The notes beneath the pieces are model-generated. The model saw only the letters and a list, made by a program, of their open reading frames with translations, did not search any database and was not told the origin of the DNA. DNA of 64,000 nt from Petrolisthes cinctipes (Eukaryota; Arthropoda; Malacostraca; Decapoda; Porcellanidae): positions 1,426,501 through 1,490,500 of the forward strand of contig JAWQEG010000077.1 in NCBI GenBank assembly GCA_033782935.1, given 5' to 3'. Position numbers and translations under genes: made by a program. Positions 40,191-52,165 of the stretch are shown here, in pieces. Within the stretch, counting starts at the first letter, position 1. Every line of letters starts with the position of its first letter.

Positions 40191-42860
40191 GGGACCCCAA
40201 AATATCGAATTTTCAGGTGTTTTGGGCCTGAATTTGATATATCGACTCTAGGCACCTAAAATATCGATTTTAGCATGTTTTGGGTCTATATTTTGAAAAT
40301 ATTCTACCACTGAGTAGGCATGTGTAGATCGCTTCAGGGACCACAAAATATCGAATTTTCAAGTGTTTTGAGCCGGAATTTGAGATATAAACGGGTACTG
40401 AAGATTCATGCACATATCGACTTTTGGGCACCTAAAATATCGATTTTTAGCATGTTTTGAGCCTATATCTTGAAAACATTCTAACTAGGAGTAGGCATGT
40501 ACAAATCGCTTCTAGAACCTCAAAATATCGAATTTTCGGGTGTTTTGAGCCTGAATTTGAGATATAAACGGGTACTGAAGATGCTTGCACATATCAACTT
40601 TTGGGCACCTAAAATATCGATTTTGAGCATGTTTTGGGTCTGTATCTTGAAAACATTCTAACTAGGAGTAGGCATGTACATATCGCTTCTAGGACCCAAA
40701 AATACCTAATTTTCGGGTGTTTTGAGCCTGAATTTAAGATATAAACGGGTACAGAAGATCGACTTTGGACACTAAAAATATCGATTTTTAGCATGTTTTT
40801 AGCCTATATTTTGAAAACATTCTAGCACTGAGTAGGCATGTACAGATCGCTCCTGGGACCCAAAAATATCGAATTTTAGAGTGTTTTAAAGGTTGAATTT
40901 GAGATATAAACGGGTACAGAAGATTCATGCCCATATCGACTTTTGGTCTCCTAAAATATCGATTTCGAGCATGTTTTGGGTCTGTATCTTGAAATCACAC
41001 TAACTAGGAGTAGGCATGTACAGATCGCTTCTAGTACCCAAAAGAACCGAACTTTCGGGTGTTTTGAGCCTGAATTTGAGATATAAACGGGTACAGAAGA
41101 TGCATGCACATATCGACTTTGGACACTTAAAATATCGATTTTTAGCATGTTTTGAGCCTATATTTTTAAAACATTCTAGCACTGAGTAGGCATGTACAGA
41201 TCGCTTCTGGGAACCCAAAATATCGAATTTTCGGGTGTTTTTGAGGATGAATTTGGAATATAATCTTGCGCAGAAGATGCATGCACGTATTGACTTTGGG
41301 CACCTAAAATATCGATTTTGAGCATGTTTTGGGTCTGTATCATGAAAACATTCTAGCACTGAGTAGGCATGTGCAGATCGCTTCAGGGACCCCAAAATAT
41401 CGAATTTTCGGGTGTTTTAAGCCTGAATTTGAGATATAAACGGGTACAGAAGATTAATGCACATATTGAATTTGGGCACCTAAAAGATCGATTTTCAGCA
41501 TGTTTTGCGCCTGTATTTAGAAAATTATCTAACACCTGGTAGGCATGTACAGATCGCTTCTGGAATCTCAAAATATCGTATTTTCGAGTGTTTTAAGCCT
41601 GAATTTGAGATATAAACGGGTACTGAAGATGCATGGACATATCGACTTTGGACAATTAAAATATTGATTTTTAGCATGTTTTGAGCCTATATTTTGAAAA
41701 CATTCTAGCGCTGAGTAGGCATGTACAGATCGCTTCTGGGACCCCAAAATATCGAATTTTCGGGTGTTTGGAGCCCTAATTTGAGATATAAACGGGTACA
41801 CAAGATGCATGTACATATTGACTTTGGGCACCTAAAAGATCGATTTTCAGCATGTTTTGGGCCTGTATTTAAAAAATCCTCTGACACGGATTAGACATGT
41901 ATCGATCGCTTCTGGGGTCTCAAAATATCGAATTTTCGGGTGTTTTGAGGTTGAATTTGAGATATAAACGGGTACAGAAGATGCATGCACATATCGTCTT
42001 TTGGGCACCTAAAAGATCGATTTTCAGTATGTTTTGGGCCTGTATTTTGAAAATACTCTAACATGGAGTAGGCATGTGCAGATAGCTTCTAGGACCCAAA
42101 AATACCGAATTTTAGGGTGTTTTTGAGCCTGAATTTGAGATATTTATGGGGATAGAGGATCCATGCACATATTGACTTTGGGCACCTAAAAGATCGATTT
42201 TCAGTATGTTTTGGGCCTGTATATTAAAAATACTCTAATACGGAGTAGGCATGTACAGGTCGCATCTGCGACCCCACAATATCGAATTTTCGGGTGTTTT
42301 GAGGTTAAAATTAGGATATAAACGGGTGCATAAGATGCATACACATATTGCCTTTGGGCACCTAAAATTTCGATTTTCAACATGTTTTGAGCCTGTATTT
42401 TGAAAATACTCTAGCACGGAGTAGGCATGTACAGATCGCTTCTAGGACCCAAAAATACCGAATTTTCGGGTGTTTTGAGCCTGAATTTGAGATATAAACG
42501 GGTACAGAAGATCCATGCACATATCGACTTTGGACACATAAAATATCGATTTTTAGCATTTTTTGAGCCTATATTTTGAAAATATTCTAGTACTGAGTAG
42601 GCATGTACAGATCGCTTCTGGGATCCAAAAATGTAAAATTTTCGGGTGCTTTTAAGGTTGAATTTGGGATATAAACGGGTGCAGAAGATGAATACACATA
42701 TTGACTTTGGGCACCTAAAATATCGATTTTCAGAATGTTTTGGGCCTGTATCTGACTAGGCATGTACAGATCGCTTCTGGGACCCGAAAATACCGAATTT
42801 TCGGGTGTTTGGAGCTGAATTTGAGATATAAACGGGTACAGAAGATGCATGATCATATCA
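40191..42860 (+). repeat. 3.8-kb higher-order block, copy 2 with whole-monomer losses
   Basis: The offset to copy 1 changes from 3793 to 3616 to 2940 bp along the block. The first step (177 bp) is exactly one monomer, lost near 40460. The second (676 bp) is about four monomers, lost near 41370, where gtatcatgaaaacattc joins sequence matching 38410. Otherwise the copies are nearly identical by eye, so deletion within the array followed a recent tandem duplication. Confidence 0.8.
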
Positions 42861-45800
42861 ACTTTTGGCACCTAAAATATCGATTTTTAGCATGTTTTTG
42901 GCATATATTTTGAAAATATTCTAGCAATGAATAGGTGTGTACAGATCGTTTCTGGGACCCCAAACTATTGAATTTTCGGGTGTTTTGAGCATGAATTTAG
43001 GATATAAACGGGTACAGAAGATGCATGCGCATATTGACTTTGGGCACCTAAAATATCGATTTTCAGCATGTTTTGGGCCTGTATTTTGAAAATACTCTAA
43101 CACAAAGTAGGCATGTACAGATCGCTTCTGGGGCCCCAAAATATCGAATTTTTGGGTGTTTTGAGCCTGAATTTGAGATATAAACGGGTACTGAAGATGC
43201 ATCCACATATTGACTTTGGGCACCAAAAATATCAACATTCAGCATGTTTTAGGCCTGTATTTTGAAAATACTCTAACACGGAGTAGGCATGTACAGATCG
43301 CTTCTGGGACCCCAAAATATCGAATTTTCGGGTGTTTTGGGCCTTAGTTTGAGATATCGACTTTGGGCACCTAAAATATAGATTTTTAGCATGTTTTGGG
43401 CCTGTATTTTGAAAATACTCTAGCACGAAGTAGGTATGTACAGATCGCTTCTGGGACCCCAAAGTATCGAATTTTCGGGTGTTTTGAGCCTAAATTTGAG
43501 ATATAAACGGGTACAGAAGATGCATGCACATATCGACTTTTGGGCACCTAAAAGATCGATTTTCAGTATGTTTTGGGCCTGTATTTTGAAAATACTCTAA
43601 CACGGAGTAGGCATGTACAGATCGCTACTAGGACCCAAAAATACCGAATTTTCGGGAGTTTTGAGCCTGAATTTGAGATATAAACGGGTACAGAAGATGC
43701 ATGCACATATCGACTTTTGGGCACCTAAAAGATCGATTTTCAGTATGTTTTGGGCCTGTATTTTGAAAATACTCTAACACGGAGTAGGCATGTACAGCTA
43801 GGAGTAGGCATGTACAGAGTACTTCTAGGACCCAAAAATACCGAATTTTCGGGTGTTTTGAAGTTGCATTTGAGATATAAACGAGTGCAGAAGATGCATA
43901 CACATATTGACTTTGGGCACATAAAATATCGATTTTCAGCATGTTTTGAGCTTGTATCTGAGTAGGCATGTACAGATCGCTTCTGGGACCCCAAAATATC
44001 GATTTTCGGGTGTTTTGGGCCTGAATTTGAGATATCGACTTTGGGCACCTAAAATATCGATTTTTAGCATGTTTTGGGCCTATATTTTGAAAATATTCTA
44101 GCACGGAGTAGGCATGTACAGATCACTTCTGGGACCCCAAAATATCGATTTCTCGGGTGTTTTCAGCCTGAATTTGAGATATAAACGGGTACTGAATATG
44201 CATGCACATATCGACTTTGGACACTTATAATATCGATTTTTAGCATGTTTTGTACCGATATTTTGAAAACATTCTAGCACTGTGTAAGCATTTACGTACA
44301 GATCGCTTCTGGGACCCCAAAATATCGAATTTTCGGGTGTTTTGAGGTTGAATTTGGGATATAAACGGGTGCAGAAGATGCATACACATATTGACTTTGG
44401 GCACCTAAAATATCGATTTTCAGCATGTTTTGGGCCTGTATCTGAGTAGGCATGTACAGATCGCTTCTGGGACCCCAAAATATCGAATTTTCGGGTGTAT
44501 TGAGCCTGAATTTGAGATATAAACGGGTACAGAGAATGCATACACATATTGACTTTGGGCACCTAAAATATCGATTTTCAGCATGTTTTTGGCCTGTAGT
44601 TTGAAAATACTTTAACACAGAGTAGGCATGTACAGATCGCTTCTGGGACTTAAAAATATCGAATTTTCGGATGTTGTGAGCCTGAATTTGAGATATAAAC
44701 AGGTACTGAAGATGCATGCACATATCGACTTTTGGGCACCTAAAATAACGATTTTGAGCATGTTTTAGGTCTGTATCTTGAAAACATTCTAACTAGGAGT
44801 AGGCATGTACATATCGCTTCTATTACCCAAAAATACCAAATTTTTGGGTGTTTCGAGCCTGAATTTGAGATATAAACGGGTACAGAAGATGCATGCACAT
44901 ATCGACTTTGGACACTTAAAATATCGATTTTTGGCATGTTTTGAGCCTATATTTTGAAAACATTCTAGCACTGAGTAGGCATGTACAGATCGCTTCTGGG
45001 ACCCAAAAATATCGAATTTATGGGTGTTTTGAGGTTGAATTTGAGATATAAACGGGTGCAGAAGATGCATACACATATTTACTTTGGGCACCTAAAATAT
45101 CGATTTTCAGCATGTTTTGGGCCTGTATCTGAGTAGGCATGTACAGATCGCTTTTGGAACCCCTAAATATCGAATTTTCGGGTGTTTGGAGCCTGAATTT
45201 GAGATATAAACGGGTACAGAAGATGCATGCACATATCGACTTTTGGGCACCTAAAAGATCGATTTTCAGTATGTTTTGGGCCTGTATTTTGAAAATACTC
45301 TAACACGGAGTAGGCATGTACAGTTCGCTTCTGGGACCACAAAATATCGAATTTTCGGGTGTTTGGGGCCTGAATTTGAAATATCGACTTTGGGCACCTA
45401 AAATATCGATTTTTAGCATGTTTTGGGCCTATATTTTGAAAATATTCTAGCACTAAGTAGGCATGTACAGATCACTTCTGGGACCCCAAAATATCGAATT
45501 TTCGGGTGTTTTCAGCCTTAATTTGAGATATAAACGGGTATAGAAGATGCATGCACATATCTACTTTGGACACTTAAAATATCGATTTTTAGCATGTTTT
45601 GAGCCTATATTTTGAAAACATTCTAGCACTGAGTAGGCATGTACAGATCGCTTCTGGGACCAAAAAATATCGAATTTTCGGGTGTTTTGAGGTTGAATTT
45701 GGGATATAAACGGGTGCAGAAGATGCATACACATATTGACTTTGGTCACCTAAAATATCGATTTTCAGAATGCTTTGGGCCTGTATTTTGAAAATACTCT

Positions 45801-46469
45801 AACACGGAGTAGGCAAGTACAGATCGCTTCTGGGACCCCAAAATATCGAATTTTCGTGAGTTTTGGGCCTGAATTTGAGATATCGACTTTGGGCACCTAA
45901 AATATCGATTTTTAGCATGTTTTGGGCCTATATTTTGAGAATATTCTAGCACTAAGTAGGCATGTACAGATCACTTCTGGGACCCCAAAATATCGATTTT
46001 TCGGGTGTTTTTGAGCCTGAATTTGAGATATAAACGGGTACAGAATATGCATGCACATATCGACTTTGGGCACTTAAAATATCGATTTTTAGCATGTTAT
46101 GAGCCGATATTTTGAAAACATTCTAGTACTGAGTAGGCATGTATAGATAGCTTCTGGGACCCCAAAATATCGAATTTTCGGGTGTTTTGAGGTTGAATTT
46201 GGGATATAAACGGGTGCAGAAGATGCATACACATATTGACTTTGGAACCTAAAATATCGATTTTCAGCATGTTTTGGGCCTGTATCAGAGTAGTCATGTA
46301 CAGATCGCTTCTGCGACCCCAAAATATCGAATTTTCGGGTGTTTTGAGCCTGAATTTGAGATATAAACGGGTACAGAGAATGCATTTACATATTGACTTT
46401 TGGCACCTAAAATATCGATTTTTAGCATGTTTTGAGCCAATATTTTGAAAACATTCTAGCACTGAGTAG

Positions 46470-48305
46470 GCATCGATTTTCAGTATGTTTTGGGCCTGTA
46501 TATTGAAAATACTCTAACACGGAGTAGGCATGTACAAATCGCTTCTTGGACCCCAAAATATCGAAGTTTAGGTGTTTTGGGCCTTAATTTAAGATATAAA
46601 CGGGTACAGAAGATGCATGCACATATCGACTTTTGGGCACCTAAAATATCGATTTTGAGCATGTTTTGGGTCTGTATCTTGAAAACGTTCTAACAAGGAG
46701 TAGGCATGTACAGATCTCTTCTAGGACCCAAAAATACCGAATTTTCGGGTGTTTTGAGCCTGAATTCGAGATATAAACGGGTACAGAAGATGCATGCACA
46801 TATCGACTTTGGACACATAAAATATCGATTTTTAGTATGTTCTGAGCCTATATTTTGAAAACATTCTAGCACTGAGTAGGCATGTACAGGTCGCTTCGGG
46901 GACCCAAAAATATCGAATTTTCGGGTGTTTTAAGGTTGAATTTGGGATATAAACGGGTGCAGAAGATGCATACACATATTGACTTTGGGCACCTAAAATA
47001 TCGATTTTCAGCATGTTTTGGGCCTGTATCTGAGTAGGCATGTACAGATAGCTTCTGGGACCAAAAAATATCGAATTTTCGGGTGTTTGGAGCCTGAATT
47101 TGAGATATAAACGGGTACAGAAGATGTATGCACATATCGACTTTTGGGCATCTAAAATATCGATTTTCTGTATGTTTTGGGCTTGTATTTTGAAAATACT
47201 CTAACACGGAGTAGGCATGTACAGATCGATTCTGGGACCAAAAAATATCGGAGTTTCGGGTGTTTTGAGGTTGAATTTGGGATATAAACGTGTGCAGAAG
47301 ATGCATACACATATTGACTTTGGTCACCTAAAATATCGATTTTTAGCATGCTTTGAGACAATATTTTGAAAACATTCTAGCACTGAGTAGGCATCGATTT
47401 TCAGTATGTTTTGGGCCTGTATTTGAAAATACTCTAACACGGAGTAGGCATGTACAAATCGCTTCTGGGACCCCAAAATATCGAAGTTTCAGGTGTTTTG
47501 GGCCTGAATTTGAGATATAAACGGGTACAGAAGATGCATGCACATATCGACTTTTGGGCACCTAAAATATCGATTTTGAGCATGTTTTGGGTCTGTATCT
47601 TGAAAACATTCTAACTAGGAGTAGGCATGTACAGATCGCTTCTTGGACCCAAAAATACCGAATTTACGGGTGTTTTGAGCCTGAATTTGAGATATAAACG
47701 GGTACAGAAGATGCATGCACATATCGATTTTTGGGCATCTAAAATATCGATTTTCTGTATGTTTTGGGCTTGTATTTTGAAAATACTCTAACACGGAGTA
47801 GGCATGTACAGATCGATTCTGGGACCAAAAAATATCGAATTTTCGGGTGTTTTGGGCCTGAATTTGAGATATCGACTTTGGGCACCTAAAATATCGATTT
47901 TTAGCATGTTTTGGGCCTATAATTTGAAAATATTCTAGCACTAAGTAGGCATGTACAAATCACTTCTGGGACCCCAAAATATCGAATTGTCGGTGTTTTG
48001 AGCCTGAATTTGAGATATAAACGGGTATAGAAGATGCATGCACATATTGACTCTGGACACTTAAAATATAGATTTTTTGCATGTTTTAAGCCTATATTTT
48101 GAAAAAATTCTAGCACTGAGTAGGCATGTACAGATCGCTTCTGGGACCCAAAAATATCGGAGTTTCGGGTGTTTTGAGGTTGAATTTGGGATATAAACGG
48201 GTGCAGAAGATGCATACACAGATTGACTTTGGTCACCTAAAATATCGATTTTTAGCATGCTTTGAGACAATATTTTGAAAACATTCTAGCACTGAGTAGG
48301 CATCG
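46470..48305 (+). repeat. Satellite segment with recurrent B-B fusion monomer
   Basis: At about 46472, 47393 and 48302 the sequence runs gtaggcat directly into cgattttcagtatg. It skips the end of one half B and a whole half A (roughly 118 bp). The last two junctions are 909 bp apart and share flanking variants (gcatgctttgagacaat). A fourth copy of the junction lies at about 53486, beyond the LINE. Identical breakpoints mean one deletion event that was then amplified with its surroundings. Confidence 0.8.
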
Positions 48306-48736
48306 ATTTTCAGTATGTTTTGGGCCTGTATTTGAAAATACTCTAACACGGAGTAGGCATGTACAAATCGCTTCTGGGACCCAAAAATATCGAATTTTCG
48401 GGTGTTTTGAGCCTGAATTTGAGATATAAACGGGTACAGAAGATGCATGCACATATCGACTTTGGACACTTAAAATATAGATTTTTAGCATGTTTTGAGC
48501 ATATATTTTGAAAACATTCTAGCACTGAGTAGGCATGTACAGATCGCTTCTGGGACCCAAAAACATCGAATTTTCGGGTGTTTTGAGGTTGAATTTGGGA
48601 TATAAACGGTTGCAGAAGATGCATACACATATCGACTTTTGGGCACCTAAAAGATCGATTTTCAGTATGTTTTGGGCCTGTATATTAAAAATACTCTAAC
48701 ACGGAGTAGGCATGTACAGATCGCTTCTGGGACCCC

Positions 48737-48883
48737 AAAATATCGAATTTTCGGGTGTTTTGGGCCTGAATTTGAGATATCGACTTTGGGCACCTAAAAT
48801 ATCGATTTTTAGCATGTTTTGGGCCTGTATTTTGAAAATATTCTAGCACTGTGTAGGCATGTACAGATCGCTTCTGGGACCCC
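48737..48883 (+). repeat. Representative short monomer with half-A deletion (about 147 bp)
   Basis: Half A here is 48737-48795, only 59 bp, and half B is the normal 88 bp. The missing block lies between the two ATAT words of half A, so that gagatat joins directly to cgacttt. About 29 bases containing the aaacgggtac and gatgcatgcac landmarks are lost. The ATAT on both sides fits a microhomology or slippage deletion that happened once and then spread. The same junction occurs dozens of times across the window, usually followed by the half-B type gatttttagcatgttttggg. Confidence 0.88.
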
Positions 48884-50233
48884 AAAATATCGAATTTTCG
48901 GGTGTTTTGAGCCTGAATTTGAGATAGAAACCGGTACTGAAGATATATGCACATATCGACTTTGGTCACCTGAAGTATCGATTTTCAGGATGTTTTGGCC
49001 CTATATTTTGAATGTATTCTAGCATTGTGTAAGCATGTTCAGATTGCTTCTGAGACCCAAAAATATCGAATTTTCCGGTGTTTTGAGCCTGAATTTGTGA
49101 TATAAACGGGTACAGAGAATGCATTTACATATTGACTTTGGGCACCTAAAATATCGATTTTCAGCATGTTTTGGGCCTGTAGTTTGAAAATACTCTAACA
49201 CAGATCGCTTCTGGGACCCAAAAATATCGAATTTTCGGATGTTGTGAGCCTGAATTTGTGATATAAACAGGTACTGAAGATGCATGCACATATCGACTTT
49301 TGGGCACCTAAAATATCGATTTTGAGCATGTTTTAGGTCTGTATCTTGAAAACATTCTAACTAGGAGTAGGCATGTACATATTGCTTCTATTACCCAAAA
49401 ATACCGAATTTTCAGGTGTTTTGAGCCTGAATTTGAGATATAAACGGGTACAGAAGATGCATGCACATATTGACTTTAGACACTTAAAATATCGATTTTT
49501 GGCATGTTTTGAGCCTATATTTTGAAAACATTCTAGCACTGAGTAGGCATGTACTGATCGCTTCTGGGACATAAAAATATCGAATTTTTGGGTGTATTGA
49601 GCCTGAATTTGGGATATAAACGGGTACAGACGATGCATGCACATATCGACATTGGACACTTAAAATATCGATTTTTAGCATGTTTTAAGCCTATATTTTG
49701 AAAACATTCCAGCACTGAGTAGGCATGTACAGATCGTTTCTGGGACCCAAAAATATCGAATTTTCGTGTGTTTTGTGGTTGAATTTGAGATATAAACGAG
49801 TGCAGAAGATGCATACACATATTGACTTTGGGCACCTAAAATATCGATTTTCAGCATGTTTTGGGTTGTATCTGAGTAGGCATGTACAGATCGTTTCTGG
49901 GACCCAAAAATATCGAATTTTCGTGTGTTTTGTGGTTGAATTTGAGATATAAACTGATACAGAAGATGCATGCGCATATCGACTTTTGGGCACCTAAAAG
50001 ATCGATTTTCAGTATGTTTTGGGCCTGTATATTGAAAATACTCTAACACGGAGTAGGCATGTACAGATCGCTTCTGAGACCCCAAAATATAGAATTTTCG
50101 GGTGTTTTGGGCCTGAATTTGAGATATATACTTTGGGCACCTAAAATATCGATTTTTAGCATGTTTTTGGGCCTATATTTTGAAAATATTCTAGCACTGT
50201 GTAGGCATCTACAGATCGCTTCTGGGACCCCAA

Positions 50234-50256
50234 AATAATAATAATAATAATAATAA
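50234..50256 (+). repeat. (AAT)7 microsatellite, LINE tail
   Basis: Seven AAT units plus AA follow the satellite bases ccccaa and directly precede the LINE 3' region. On the element's sense strand this is an (ATT)n 3' tail. Short tandem-repeat tails in place of poly(A) are known for CR1, L2 and I-type LINEs. The first AAT overlaps the satellite's own aaaat, so the tail and target share microhomology. Confidence 0.88.
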
Positions 50257-50392
50257 GCGGTTTATTGAGGTTGCAGCCATAAGGCTGAAAATATACAATA
50301 CATTATATATATGGTTGATGATTGATGGGGATGGTTTTATATATACAACAATGAAAGGTGTTATGATGGTGAAATGAATTTTAGACATAGTA
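50237..50392 (-). other. LINE 3' untranslated region
   Basis: About 155 bp lie between the ORF2 stop (TAA at about 50393) and the tail. The region is AT-rich, contains a short TA run (tatatatatgg near 50305-50315 on the plus strand), and ends in AATAAA followed by CCGC and the ATT tail. It has no coding potential. In this LINE group the 3' end is what the element's RT recognises, so an intact 3' end with a truncated 5' end is normal. Confidence 0.8.
50261..50266 (-). promoter_or_regulatory. AATAAA polyadenylation-like signal at LINE 3' end
   Basis: The plus strand reads tttatt, which is AATAAA on the element's sense strand. It lies four bases before the start of the ATT-repeat tail. The position fits a 3'-end signal, but because the tail is an ATT microsatellite and not poly(A), its role in processing is uncertain. 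Confidence 0.5.
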
Positions 50393-52165
50393 TTATTTGT
50401 TGTTAATAATTCTGACCATAGATGGTATGGGACTGTTGTTACAGCGGTCAGTGCGTGCCCTTATCGGTGTTAAGATATTGGTATGCCTCGTCGATTGTCG
50501 TGGTGGTGGAAGGGAAGGGGGAAGCATATCTCGATGTCTCGGGTTGCTTAACAGTTCTATGCTAAATCGACGCAGAATGTTGTGGTGTACTGTGTCTAGG
50601 GAGACCATGCCAAGGGTGATAAGGGCCTCATTGTAGGTAGTATAGTCTGCCCCGAGTATTATACGACAAGCCCTTTTCTGTACACGTTCAAGCTGTTTCT
50701 TCTGTGTGGTGTTAATGGATGGAAACCAGCTTGGGGAGGCATAGGTGAGCTTGGAGAGTATAAACATATGATATATACTCCTCAGCTCACACTGTGGTGT
50801 ACCTAGGGACTTTAGCCTTCTCAGCATGTACAGACGGTAAGAGGCGGACTGGGTAGTGGTGGTAATATGATTCTTCCAGTCCATCTTGCTGTCCAGCATA
50901 ATTCCCAGGATTTTGGTTGTTTCCACAACCTGGAGTGGGTGTCCCGCCAGTGTGACTGTCGGTGGTGGTACAGGTGTGTTGGATGTGTGCAGATGCATCA
51001 CCACTGTCTTGTTGTGGTTGATACTGACGTTGTTGGCTTCAGTCCAAGCTTGTAGGTTGTCAAGTTGTTGTTGTAGTAGGTGGTAGTCAGGTGCAGTGTT
51101 GTCCACTACAACTCCCACAGTGGAGTCCTCCACATACTTCCACCGGTGTGTGTCGGTCAGGGCATCATTAATGAGGATTAGGAAGCACAGAGGTCCCATC
51201 CTGGTCCCTTGAGGCACACCACATTTCAGTGTTTGTGGGAGAGACACTGCACCTTGATATCTTACCACCTGCTGTCGATCACTGAGGAAATCTGCCAACC
51301 ACGCCACCAAGCCTGGCTCCATCCCAATACCAAGTGCCTTAATTATTATTACATTGTGGTCCACTAGGTCAAATGCCTTTTTAAAGTCAAGGAAAGTTAG
51401 TATTACTGAGGTCTTCCTTTGCTCTAAGTTCTTATATACAAAGTCAAGTAAGCTAATAAGGCAATGTGTGGTGGAGGATGACTTTATATTGCCAAACTGT
51501 TGGTTATCAATGAATTTTTTAATACTAGCTGAGGCCCAATCAAAAACAAAACTTTCACACAAAAGACTGGGGAGGGGAGTGATAGCAATGGGTCTCAACT
51601 GGTCAAAAGATTGGGGATTATTGACTTTAGGGTTTGGTGTGACATAAGCTGTCTTCCAATCTGTGGGTACTTTAAACTGACTTATGGATGCGTTGATAAT
51701 AGAGCAAAGTGGGATGGCAAGCTCAACAGCAAACTCTTTATACAATTTAATAGGAAGGTCAATGGGAGTGGTGGAGCGTTTAAGTTTAAATTCTGAAAGT
51801 TTCTTGGCGACCTGATACTCTTGGACTCTGGGTGGCTGAGGGGAGGGGAGGTAGGCAGGTAGTTGGGATGGGTCAAACTCGGGTAAGCTTTGACATATGG
51901 CCGCAAAGTGGTCATTGAGGCGGCCTGCTGTATCCTCACTGGTATGTCCGTTAGTACAAGGGAGGGAGGGTGAGTGTTTACGCATCCCACACACATCCTT
52001 AATTTTGCTGTACCACTGACTGATGTTGGATTCCTTGAGATGTTGTATTTTTGTGGGGTAGTGTTTCAGTTTGGCTTTCCTGATTTCCCTAATGACTTTG
52101 TTGCGAAGACTGTTAAATCTTGCCTTGTCGGTGTAGAAGGCTTTGTTACGTTGTTTAATTAGTCT
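50393..52165 (-). pseudogene. LINE ORF2, reverse transcriptase and C-terminal part (frame 2)
   Basis: An open frame of about 590 codons runs from the frameshift at 52165 to the stop at 50393. Numbering from the GTG at 51994, a typical LINE RT is seen: LRPIAITP at 133-140; motif A LDFKKAFD at 202-209 with D203; motif B GVPQGTRMGP at 259-268; motif C at 287-290; and LGIMLD at 363-368. A C-terminal region follows with LTYASPSWF and QKRACRIILG (about 416-448), usual for CR1/L2-type elements. Motif C reads YVED where the family has YxDD, through GAG in place of GAT or GAC at 51130-51132. That should weaken or abolish polymerase activity. There is no internal stop. The segment upstream of 51994 (52165-51995) is open and lysine/arginine-rich, linking endonuclease to RT. 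The frame belongs to one ORF2 with the endonuclease part, broken by a single base. Confidence 0.9.

Larger units (their letters stand above)
1..50236 (+). repeat. Satellite DNA array, left arm (about 177-bp monomer, head to tail)
   Basis: The whole stretch consists of tandem, same-orientation copies of one AT-rich monomer. Each copy carries the landmarks aaaatatcgaattttcggg, gatataaacgggtacag, gatgcatgcacatatcgac, aaaatatcgattttcagc and gtaggcatgtacagatcgc in that order. Full monomers are about 177 bp; shortened ones of about 147 and 158 bp are interspersed. By eye neighbouring monomers differ by roughly 5-20 percent, while copies separated by one higher-order period are closer. No unique sequence, gene, RNA gene or other transposon was seen before the LINE at its right edge. 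Pericentromeric, centromeric or other heterochromatic placement is inference from array size and structure. Confidence 0.97.

Noticed and set aside
1..50236. Dozens of minus-strand open frames of 60-218 codons as protein genes
   Set aside because: They overlap in several frames, all translate the same satellite monomer, and begin and end wherever variants create starts or stops. There are no unique domains, splice sites or promoters.
51682..51996. Second minus-strand frame of 104 codons inside the RT region
   Set aside because: It overlaps the RT frame, is proline/serine-rich by frame shift of the real coding sequence, and has no domain.
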